NCBI GenBank assembly: GCA_026119855.1
Contig: JAOWBW010000562.1
Coordinates: forward strand, 310,001 to 374,000
From: Campanula takesimana
Taxonomy: Eukaryota; Streptophyta; Magnoliopsida; Asterales; Campanulaceae
Direction of reading: 5' to 3'
Length of the DNA: 64,000 nucleotides
Numbering within the stretch: position 1 is the first letter of the stretch; every line of letters starts with the position of its first letter. Shown here in pieces: positions 44,856 through 54,046 of the stretch. Position numbers and translations under genes: made by a program. The notes beneath the pieces are model-generated. The model worked only from the letters and a program-made list of their open reading frames with translations. It did not search any database and was not told the DNA's origin.

Positions 44856-46923
44856 TGTCGCGACCCCGGACCCCGCGGGCCCGGGACCGCGATCTGGACG
44901 TCGACTCTAAAACCAAAACCATGAAATACCAAGGTTAAAAATATCATTTGATACCAAAAGGGTAATGATCCAAAGTTTTACAAAACCAAGTTTGATAAAA
45001 ACTAATTACAACTATCATAAACTTCCACAAGTTTATGCCCAACAAAATACAAATGTACAAAAACCTAATGACGTCAATGTTTGGTACAAATATCCCCAAA
45101 AGGTTACACATTGATATAATGTAAACCAACCTATACAACTTTCCCCAAAAGAACGGATCCACACTCGACGTCCTCTTTCTCGTGATCAGCGAGACTAATC
45201 CTTAGCACCCGGGGGGGGGGTTAAGGAAAAACAAAGATAAAAAGAAAAGGGGTGAGATAAATCTCAATAAGTTACTAATGCAACTACATGACATGCTATG
45301 ATGCACTAAGCAATAAACAATAATAACTATCACATAGCACATAGCATTTATCACATAACAGATAGCAGCGGAAATAAACACATAACAAAGGATATAGCCA
45401 AGGTTTTCCAAACCGGAACATCCAAATAAAGGATCGCTGCGCAACTTCAATAATCAACAAATCATCATCTTCATAACAGCATGAAAGCCGAAGAGAAAAC
45501 CCCCGGTACCGGAACCAATAACCAATGAAGTGTCACAAAGGACGGGAGACATGCCACAAAGTCATGCTCCAAGAAGCTAAAATGCACACAAAGGAGCTAG
45601 CTCTTCTCACATCCAAGGCCAATCTGGAGGAGGTTAATAATGGGGCAAAACAATGGTCAACATCACAATGGACTTGGCCGTGCCATCATAACGTTTCGCA
45701 TCGCCCAAACACACACAAAATACCAGCTGGACTTTCACGTAAAGGCTAAGTAATAAAATACTAGCACGATAAACAACAAAGGATTCCAAAGTAGGGAATC
45801 ATGCCAATTAATCACCAAGAAGATGAAATGAACAAACAATGCACAATAAAGGTGCTTCAAAATCCCAATTCACCATTAATGAATTTCAAACACAAACTTG
45901 ATCACAAAGGACCCAATTCTATCACTAAAGTGTACTACAATGATCACTAAGGTCAACTAAAAGGACACCCAAGAATTGGACCAAAGCACGTTCTTCAATC
46001 ACACAAATTAACAAAATGTGAAGTTTCAGGGTTTATGTGCGGCCGCCCAAAGTGGGTTGTGCGGTCGCCCAAAAAGCCTCAAAACAAGAACAAAAGCTTT
46101 CAGAAAGATGCGCGGTCGCCCAGGAAGTTTTGTGCGGCCGCCCAATCTTCCGGATTGCCAGAAATCGGGAAGAACAACATGGGTTCTTCCATTTTTATAC
46201 CCAAAACACATTTCCACCCAAAATCCAACATTCCAACTAGCATACTAATGTACCAAAACAACTTATAAGTCTAAAAAGACTCCTAAAACAACATTTAACA
46301 ACCAAAATCATGAATCAAACCCAACATTCAAGATTTCACCATTTTTGATCAAAAACCCAAATAAATTCCAAACAAATTCAAAACTCATCCAAACTTCAAA
46401 TGTAACACATCAAACAATATCTAAACATGATATGAACATTTTAGCATTAAAATGGGGGAAAAGTAACTTACTTGAAAATAATGAAAGTTGACGGATTTCG
46501 ATTCTTTTTGGTTCTACGCGATCCTATCGACGATCTAAACAAGGTTCACATTTCAAGAAATGAGAGAAGATGATGGGAAGAAGGAGAAAATGAAGAGAGA
46601 AGATAAAGAAAGAAAAACTTACCACTACCCAAGAGAGAGAGAGAGTGTCCAGGGAGATGAGTGAAAGAGTGAGGGAGAAGGTGAGGGGAATAGGGAGGGA
46701 GTACATTTACACTTAGGCCCCCTCTCTCACACTTCACACAAATACTACACTCCCAACTAACAATTAAGACCCAAATAAAATGCTAGGCATAAATATTATC
46801 ACACATAAAATGCACACATAATTATTTAAATAAATAATAATTTAAATAAACAAATAAGCAAATAAATAAATAATAATTATTTAATTACTTAATAAAATAG
46901 AGTCTAGATTTCGGGTCGTGACA
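44856..46923 (-). repeat. 5' LTR of Tekay
   Basis: 2068 bp. It is shorter than the 3' LTR through a shorter G-run near 45210, a shorter GA/TG run near 46640, and the loss of short segments near 46683 and 46702. The motif cluster is at 46036-46146; one GTGCGG word is GCGCGG here. Confidence 0.9.
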
Positions 46924-48348
46924 GGAGGGGCCAATCCGTACGGATGGTTTGGGCACCCTCAGTCCCTATAAATTGGACCCCTGGCTGATCATTTCAAGGG
47001 GGGGGGGAGAAAGTCATTTTGTGTGCAAACTCTGCCAGATTGAGAGCAGATTAGGGATACAAACATGCTTGAGTGAAAAGAGAGAAAGAAGATAGGCTTA
47101 GAACCAAAATTGGTGAGGCCTCCTTCTCCCCATCTTCTCTTCATCTCATAATCTATTTTATTTTGCCTTATTTACATTATGTCTTTATTATTCTTGCACA
47201 TATTATGAATTGGAACCAAGTTCTTGATATGAATCAATGGTACCCTCATGTTCTATGCATGATCAAGGGTTCAAACCTAAGATGATCAAAGCTTTTTAAC
47301 ATTTAATGTCTTTACATTAATGCTCTTTACATTATGTCTTTACTTTTATGCAATTTATGTTATGTTTTTACATTTATGCAAGTTAAATTCCATGTCTTTA
47401 CTTTTAAGATGATTTTATGGTGAAATGATCAAGTTTGGATGATAAAGTTTCAATCTTTATCATTCAAACTTTGATCTAACTCCAATAATGTCCCTTTGTA
47501 TGGTAAAGATTCAATCTTTATCCATCCAAAGGTTGATTTCTTACTTCCCCAAGGTCTTTCCTTAGATGAATCATCCATATGGATGTTAAAGTTTCCATCT
47601 TTAACCATCCAAGTGATGATTTTGGCTCAAATGCCATGTTCATCACCTTTCCTAATTTTTTCCCAACCCAATTATTGCCTTGATCACATCCAAAACCTTG
47701 TGTTTTGGTGTTTAATAAGTGATTAAGAGCATAGGGATGATTTAATTCAAGCCTTATGTGAATAAATAAACTGAAAAGATGTAAAAACAGTTCAGTTTCA
47801 GCAGAATGCTTTGTTTCTGCCTAAAACTGGACTGATTCATTGATAATCTGTAAAAACTCCAGGGATGACCTTCCCAGCCGTACGGCTAGTTTGGTCGGAG
47901 GGGTGAATTTTCAGTCTTTCCCTTTTCTGTTAAACTGTTTACAAAACTACCCCTTTTGGTTAAGTTTCTAACTGATTTTGTTAAAAGTCAGTTTCTCCCA
48001 TTTTCAAGAACACACACACACACACACACATTTGCACAATTTTAACAAACTTTAGGGAGACTCGGTTTCCTCTGAGGCACTTTGGGTAAACTACCGGTTG
48101 AGTTCTTCCCAAAGCGTAACCTGACCTCCGAATCCTTTGTCTCTAACCATTTTTCGTTAAGTTTGGGTTTAAAGTTAAACTAACATGGCGACTCCGTTAA
48201 ACATTTGAAAGTGCCGTGTTTGATTCTCGAGGGAACTTTCTCCCGTTTTCCCGCGGGTATCTTACAACCATGCATGTGATTGACAAAATGGATGGATCTG
48301 TAATTGATATTAGATATTAAGGGCTTTAGTGAAATTCTTAAAACTTAA

Positions 48349-49889
48349 AGAGTTAAAAAATAATGTACGATATTTTTATGCATACTTAAAATGTCAATTT
48401 GTTTTACCAAAAAATTATAAGTAAAATTTAAAAATAAATCTCAGATTTGGAATTGATTTAATTAAAAAAAATCACTAAAACCTTATATTTTTAATATATT
48501 AAAATTTAAAAAATATTAAAAATTAATCTTACTAATTACTCTCTCCGTCTCACAACACCTTGCATCATTTTGAAATTGCATGGCAATTAAGAAATGAGCA
48601 TATTTTTTTTTTAAGGAGAAATGAGTATTTTCGATTAAATATATTCTTAAGATGAATGTTTAACTATAATTAAGATAAGATTTTTCTTTATTTAACTTCT
48701 AATAAATAAATGAGAACAGACCCAAAATTGTCCACCATCACTTTCCACTCCACCGACCACCACTTCCCACTCGCCCCACCACCATCGACCACTACATTCC
48801 ACCACTGTACACAACCACCAACAACAGTCTACCACCACCATTAAACCGAGCTCAACCACCATCAACACCAACAACACCAAATGAATCACTTATCCTCCAG
48901 AATCTGGATTGATTGCAATCCATGAACTGTTAGAAAAAAGGAGAGAGAGAAATTAAACTTACACACACATACACATTTCAAAAAATCAGATCTGGATTAG
49001 TTTTTAAACAAAAATCCACAAATAGACACAAATCTATAGATTTACACACACAAACACAACCAACCATACACAGATCTGAACACCTAGTTTCTAGATCTAA
49101 AATTCAAAACACAAACACACACAGAAGCACATTTTTGTGCTCGAACACACATAAACTAGAGAGACATAGACATATAAATAACATAGAGAGAGAAGGGACG
49201 AAGGGAGAGAGAAAGTGATAGATAAGCACAAAAAAGGCAAAAGAAATGGTGAAGAAGAGGTAAAAGAGACAAAGAGAGAGAAGATACATAGAGAGAAGAG
49301 AAGAGAAGAGATGGAGAGAGCGGACCTGGAAAACGGGTTACAGGTGGACGTTGGCGATGGCAGTGGCGGCGGAGAACTAGAGAGAGAAACTCTGACTTCT
49401 CTTTAAATTGTGGTGAAGAGAGGGAGTGAAGTTTGTGTAAATGAGTTGCATCCTTACTTTTCCCTCTTCCCTCTTCCCTCTTCCCTCTTCCATTCATTTC
49501 CACTTCCCTCTTTAAAAATTGATTGTTTTACAATTCATTTTTTAAAATCCGGTTTGAATGAACACAATTCCAAATACTTCTTTAAGAACCTCTAATTTTA
49601 TAATTTTTTTCTTTTAATTTTGTTTGAAGTGTTGATCTATGATTTTAAATAAAATTATTGTTTGGTGTTTCTTTGGTTTAATTTATTGCTTTTTTATTAT
49701 TTTGATTTAGAAAAAAATTGAAGTGAAAAAGCTTAATTCAGTGTATAATTTTGTTCATGTTGGTGGCTCGGTGGCAATCGATGGCGGCATAAAGGAAGTG
49801 GTGCTGGTTTTGGGTGGTGGTGGTGGTGGTGGGGTAAAAGGTTGAAGATGAAGAGAATACATATTTACATTTTAACCTTATAATATATT
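48349..49889. other. Internal region of the MULE
   Basis: No transposase. It includes a Stowaway-like fragment (48537-48610), a CCACCA-rich stretch (48720-48880) and a segment resembling plant 5' leader DNA (CA/GA repeats, 48940-49300) followed by short open frames with no known domain. Captured host DNA is possible but no gene could be named. Confidence 0.4.
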
Positions 49890-50152
49890 GTTTTAATTAC
49901 TTAAGTTTCAAGAATTTCACTAAAGCCCTTAATAGCTAATATCAATTACAAATCCATCCATTTTGTTAATCACATGCATAGCACATGCTACTTAACTGAT
50001 TTTTCTAACAAGATCTGTCAAAAAGGCCTTAACTGGTGACTTTTTTACACTTCAAGGTCTGATCTGGCGAAAAAAAAACCATCAGGGTTCGTTTGGGATG
50101 GTGGTATATCACTTTAAGGTCTAAATTGTCATTAATCCATATATATATATGA

Positions 50153-50743
50153 TTTCTCAAATCTGGCAATTGTAACTTATGAGCTAGCAATTATAATTGT
50201 AAGTGTAGCATTTTTAACTCCTCTCTCAGTTTTATGGCTTATAACAATAAACATAATCAAATACTAATGGAAAATTTAAAGTATAAATTTTTTCCTAAAA
50301 AAATCTCTTTTTCACAAGATTTTGTGTATGTATACATGGGTTGGTCTTGACAGTCTTGTGACAAATCTAGTTTTCTTTAACACTTAGAAAAAGCTTATTT
50401 CTCAAAACGTGCGTGTTTCTCCTCATAAAAAAGGGAATAATACTAGGGGCACAAAAAAGTTACAAAAACTTGCTCACAAAATCTTAGGTGTAATGATGTT
50501 ATTGGTGTTTTGAATTAGAGTGTGGCGGGTCCATTATCGATGCAACCAATAAAATATTACCACCTCATGTTGTGAGCATAATTTTGTGACATTATTTTGT
50601 ACCCCTAGCATTGCTCAAATGAAGGAGGTAATAAGTGTCACAGTGTGTTAAACAAAAGAGAGCAAGTGGTAGGGTTAAATAGTGTCAGTGTGTATTAATT
50701 AAAAGGGTACCAGTAGTTGTGTTAAGAAAGTGGCCATCATGGC
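50153..50743. other. AT-rich flank with a small MITE
   Basis: Non-coding. At 50443-50608 the ends CTAGGGGCACAAAA and TTTTGTACCCCTAG are inverted copies, marking a ~166-bp MITE with unresolved target duplication. Nothing else is recognised. Confidence 0.5.
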
Positions 50744-51094
50744 GTCCCCTGGGGCATAGCTCAGTGGTTAAGGAGGGGGACATAAGTTGTTGCGCTGGAG
50801 GCATAGAGTGTGGGTTCGATTCCTGGTGGGAGCAATTAGTGCCAGGGCCGAGCAACCGTAAGTCCTGGCACAACGGAGCTCTCCGGGCTCTTTTCCGGGG
50901 TCGGACCTTCTATTGTGTTATCAGTTGACATGTGCTCAAACCCTGGCTACTGAGGCACATCCCGCGATTTAACGGGTGGTAGGGAAGAGGGACCGGAACT
51001 ACTACCCCCAGGAGTAGTTGGCGGAGCTAGGCCGAGCAACCGTAAGTCTGGCGAAGTTGGTGAACCTGGGCATCAAAAAAAAAAAAAAAAAAAA
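50744..51094 (+). mobile_element. tRNA-derived SINE with 17-bp target duplication
   Basis: The 5' part carries a Pol III A box (TAGCTCAGTGGTTAAG, near 50757) and B box (GGTTCGATTCC, near 50813). The body ends in an A-run (51075-51097). Perfect duplication AAAGTGGCCATCATGGC at 50727-50743 and 51095-51111. The segment CCGAGCAACCGTAAGTC occurs twice in the body (near 50850 and 51032), suggesting internal duplication. It is non-coding and moved by LINE enzymes in trans. Confidence 0.92.
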
Positions 51095-51198
51095 AAAGTG
51101 GCCATCATGGCTGGTTCAAGAAGGAGGGCAGGGTGGGCTCGTGCTCAGGGCCCACGTTAAGGGCCCCTCAAATTTTATGTATATAGTGTGTTTGATTA

Positions 51199-51418
51199 TT
51201 CTCTCCGTCTCATTTCAAATTGCAAAATTTATCATTTTGGTTGTCCCATAAAAATTGCACCTACTTGCATACTTACATCAACTAACCCACTAACTATTCT
51301 CTACCCCACTTTCTCTCCTACCAAACTATCTACACTCACAACACATCACATTTTCTATTTTTTCCCTTAATTTTCGTGCAATGACGGTTTTGTGCAATTT
51401 GAAATGAGACTAAGGAAG
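51199..51418. mobile_element. Stowaway-type MITE
   Basis: TTCTCTCCGTCTCATTTCAA at the left and a right end GAAATGAGACTAAGGAAG, between TA dinucleotides. Same family as 33149-33394, inverted. Confidence 0.7.
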
Positions 51419-51486
51419 TATTAGTTTTGGTGTAATTAAGTATTATTATTTGAACATTAATTGAAGTTTAGGTTATTTATATTTTA

Positions 51487-51689
51487 AATATGGGTTAATG
51501 ATAATTTAGACCCTGAAGTATGATACCACCCTTCCAAGCGAGCCCTGGATGTCTTTTTTTGCCAAATCAGACCCTGGGGTAATTTATTTTCGCCAGTTAG
51601 GACCTTTTTGACGGAATCTGTCAAAAATCCACGTTAAGTCGTCACGTGCTGCTCACGTGACATTTTTGTGAGGGCATTTTGGGCAAACA
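51487..51689. repeat. Detached MULE terminal inverted repeat
   Basis: GGGTTAATGATAATTTAGACC followed by ~180 bp that aligns with the Pack-MULE left TIR next to it and with the MULE ends at 37752 and 50138. No partner end is visible; a truncated relative or a TIR duplication. Confidence 0.65.
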
Positions 51690-52565
51690 AAGTTGTTAAT
51701 TGCAATTTAGACCCTAAAGTATGTTACCACCCTTCCAATCGAGCCCTGACTGTCTTTTTTCGCCAGATCACACCTTGGGTAATTTATTTTCGCCAGTTAG
51801 GGTTTTTTTTACGGAATTCGTTAAAAACTCAGTTAAAAAGCATGTGCTAAAAAACGTGACTAACGGAATTGGGTAGTTTGAGTTGCGATTAAGTTTGAAG
51901 GGGTTATAAATGACATCTTAAAAAAACAAGGGATGGAAGAAAAAAACTATATCCCACCTTCTTCCTCCTTCGTCACACACACACACACACTCGCACACAC
52001 GCACACGTTCGGTAAGTTTGTTGCCTTTTTAACCTGCGCGAATCTCATGATGGACCACGTCTTCTCCAATGCCACCATTGCGAGAAGCCTGACTACTTAT
52101 TTAGGAACCGACATTGGCGTATCGGCGGATACGAAATGGAGAATCACCGTTTCCCCCCTCCCCGACGATTTCAACCAGATCGATTTTATCGCTGTTCTCG
52201 TCGTACCTATCCTTACCGTCGTAATCTTTTACAGGTTAAAAAGGCAACAAACTCACCGAACGTGTGCGCGTGTGCGTGTGTGCGAGTGTGTGTGTGTGTG
52301 ACGAAGGAGGAAGAAGGTGGGATATAGTTTTTTTCCATCCCTTGTTTTTTGAAGATGTCATTTATAACCCCTTCAAACTTAATCTCAATTCAAACTACCC
52401 AATTCCGTTAGTCACGTGTTTTAGCACATGCTTTTTAACTGAGTTTTTAACGAATTCTGTAAAAAAAGCCCTAACTGGCAAAAATAAATTACCCCAATGT
52501 GTGATCTGGCGAAAAAAGACAGTCAGGGCTCGATTGGAAGGGTGGTAACATACTTCAGGGTCCAA
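51690..52565. mobile_element. Pack-MULE carrying a transporter gene fragment
   Basis: Left arm 51690-52036 and right arm 52232-52565 are inverted repeats of ~340 bp, matching inward to CAGGTTAAAAAGGCAA. Between them lie only 195 bp, which encode a fragment of a cationic amino acid transporter. The right outer end lacks the final TTAATTGCAATTTA, so it is truncated at the junction with the copia fragment. Long TIRs bounding a host gene fragment are the definition of a Pack-MULE. Confidence 0.8.
52037..52231 (+). pseudogene. Captured CAT-type amino acid transporter fragment
   Basis: Reads ANLMMDHVFSNATIARSLTT, then YLGTDIG, TKWRITVSPLPDDFNQIDFI and AVLVVP. This matches the transmembrane segment and following loop of plant cationic amino acid transporters, most like the CAT6/CAT7 type (pattern ANxxxxYVxSNAAVARxFTxYLGTAFGI...KWR...LPxGFNEID, recalled from the family). 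It is open throughout and sits in a 122-residue frame (51933-52301) whose ends are translated TIR sequence. About 65 of some 550 family residues are present, so it cannot be a transporter. Confidence 0.7.
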
Positions 52566-54046
52566 AGACTCCAAAGACAATCAGGGCTCGATGAGTCAAG
52601 TTGATCTTCCAATATCCTTTTGGGGTTACGCTCTAGAAACCGTTGCTTTCACACTAGATCTAGTTCCAACTAAATCGGTTCCAAAGACTCCATATGAGAT
52701 GTGGAGCGGAAAGAAACCTAGTTTGTCTTTCATGAGTATTTGGGGTTGCGAAGCTTTTGTCAAAAGACTTGTCTCCGAAAAACTAGCACACAAATCTGAT
52801 AAATGTATTTTCGTGGGATATCTTAAGGAAACTAAAGGATATTACTTTTACAACTGAGAGGACAACAAAGTGTTTGTTGCCCGAACTGGTGTCTTTCTAG
52901 AGAAACAGTTTCTCTCCAAAGAAATCAGTGGGAGTAAAATAAATCTTGAAGAAATTCGAGACCCAGAAAATAACATTGAACCAATAGTGGAACAAGAACA
53001 AGAACCACAAGGAGTTGTGAAACCTGTTCAAAATACACAAGTAACTCGCAGATCTAGTAGGTTACGATCCGAGCCCGAGAGATATGGATTTCTCGTAACG
53101 GATAGTAATGAGGTGGAAATCATTGAGAATGATGAACCGACAACCTATCAAGAGGCGATGTCTTCTCCTGATTCAGACAAGTGGCTTGGAGCCATGGAAT
53201 CCGAATTGCAATCCATGCAAGACAATCAAGTTTGGAATTTGATTGATGCACCCGAAGGTGTAAAAACCATAGGATGCAAATGGGTCTTCAAGAAGAAGAC
53301 TGACATGGATGGGAAGGTGTATACTTACAAAGCTAGACTTGTAGCGAAGGGTTATAGGCAAGTTCATGGTATTGACTATGATGAAACCTTTTCACCCGTA
53401 GCAATGATCAAGTCTATAAGAATTTTGCTTGCCATTGCCGCATATCATGATTATGAAATATGGCAAATGGATGTCAAAACCGCTTTCCTAAATGGAAAAC
53501 TAGAAGAGGATGTGTATATGACACAACCAGAAGGTTTTAAACAGAATTCTAAGGTATGCAAATTGCAGAAATCCATATATGGATTGAAGCAAGCTTCTAG
53601 GAGTTGGAATCTCCATTTTGATGAATCGGTTAAAGAGTTTGGTTTCATCAAGAACAAAGATGAGCCTTGTGTATAGAAGAAGATTAGTAGGATCATAGTG
53701 CTATCCCTGATTTTATATGTGGATGACATATTACTCATTGGAAACGACATTCCTACACTTCAGTCCGTAAAGACTTGGTTGGGAAAGTGTTTCGCAATAA
53801 AAGATATGGGTGAAGCCGCATATATACTTGGCATTAAGATCTATAGAGATAGATCAAAGAAGCTACTTGGTTTAAGCCAAAGTATATACATTGACAAGGT
53901 CATTAGAAGATTCCGTATGGAAAATTCTAAAAGAGGTACCTTGCCGGTGTTACATGGAGTTTCTCTAAGCAAGACTCAATGTCCTAAGACAAAAGATGAG
54001 CGTGTGAAAATGAATGATGTTCCCTTAGAATATGTCACAATCCCTT
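52566..54046 (+). pseudogene. Copia C internal fragment (integrase C-terminal part and RT)
   Basis: Starts at 52591 (MSQVDLPISFWGYALE), aligning closely with copia B. TGA at 52855-52857 and TAG at 53674-53676 interrupt the frame. It includes the intact RT segment KARLVAKGYRQVHGIDYDET that copia B has lost, and YVDD (LYVDDILLIG). After NDVP (about 54022) the sequence jumps into 25 bp of LTR-internal text (TTAGAATATGTCACAATCCC) and then the LTR start. RNase H is missing. The left end is joined to the Pack-MULE by a short duplicated filler (52566-52590). Confidence 0.85.

Larger units (their letters stand above)
38128..46923 (-). mobile_element. Complete, apparently young Tekay chromovirus (Ty3/gypsy)
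   Basis: Two near-identical LTRs, primer-binding site, uninterrupted gag-pol and polypurine tract, with the exact duplication GGAGG at 38123-38127 and 46924-46928. 8.8 kb. By eye I count about a dozen substitutions plus four or five small indels between the two ~2.08-kb LTRs, which indicates recent insertion. It is inserted inside the repeated CCGTACGG unit of a Tat-like LTR. Lineage is based on the C-terminal chromodomain and the DPGSS protease motif. Confidence 0.95.
37911..48266 (+). mobile_element. Tat-like solo LTR, interrupted by Tekay
   Basis: Begins TGTAAGTACCCC and ends GGGTATCTTACA, flanked by GCCAT (37906-37910) and ACCAT (48267-48271). Without Tekay it is about 1.55 kb. It has three copies of a unit with CCGTACGGATGGTTTGGGCA immediately before the TATA box (CCTATAAATTGG, near 46967), and a conserved GGCGACTCCGTTAAA near its 3' end, as in Tat LTRs. 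A further GCCGTACGGCT lies at 47877. Poly(G), CA and AT tracts are present; no coding. Confidence 0.75.
37752..50138. mobile_element. Mutator-like element (MULE) with long terminal inverted repeats, non-autonomous
   Basis: The left end (37752-37910, continued at 48267-48348 after removing the inner insertion) and the right end (49890-50138) are inverted copies of about 240 bp, starting GG(G/A)TTAA(C/T)GACAATTTAGACC. The 9-bp flanks ATATATATA at 37743-37751 and 50139-50147 fit a MULE duplication, though they lie in a TA run and so are weak on their own. No transposase is visible; the body is 48349-49889. The same TIR family forms the Pack-MULE at 51690. Confidence 0.8.
34925..50152 (-). mobile_element. 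Non-autonomous Helitron 2 containing a nested MULE
   Basis: On the minus strand it starts TCATATATATAT after AAA (50153 leftward), is interrupted by the MULE 37752-50138 within the TA run, then resumes TATATATTAAAGTTTGTGAAG at about 37600. Its start region aligns with Helitron 1 (GACATGTGGAC/TACATGTGGAC, CTTGCATTTGGAGAAGCCAC). The 3' end has the hairpin CCGTGC-GTA-GCACGG, eleven bases and ATAG (34928-34925) before a T; ATAG replaces the usual CTAG. Its own sequence is about 2.8 kb and AT-palindrome rich, with a hAT insertion at 36405-36979. Confidence 0.75.

Noticed and set aside
38123..46928. GGAGG flanks of Tekay as chance within a G-rich repeat
   Set aside because: The LTR ends are exact TG/CA on both sides and removal restores the regular repeat unit, so the duplication was accepted as real.
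49156..49503. 115-residue minus-strand ORF in the MULE
   Set aside because: Low-complexity Ser/Leu text from GA and CT tracts; no domain.
50751..50835. tRNA gene-like A and B boxes
   Set aside because: No cloverleaf could be folded by eye and the unit has a long body, A-tail and target duplication, so it is a SINE.
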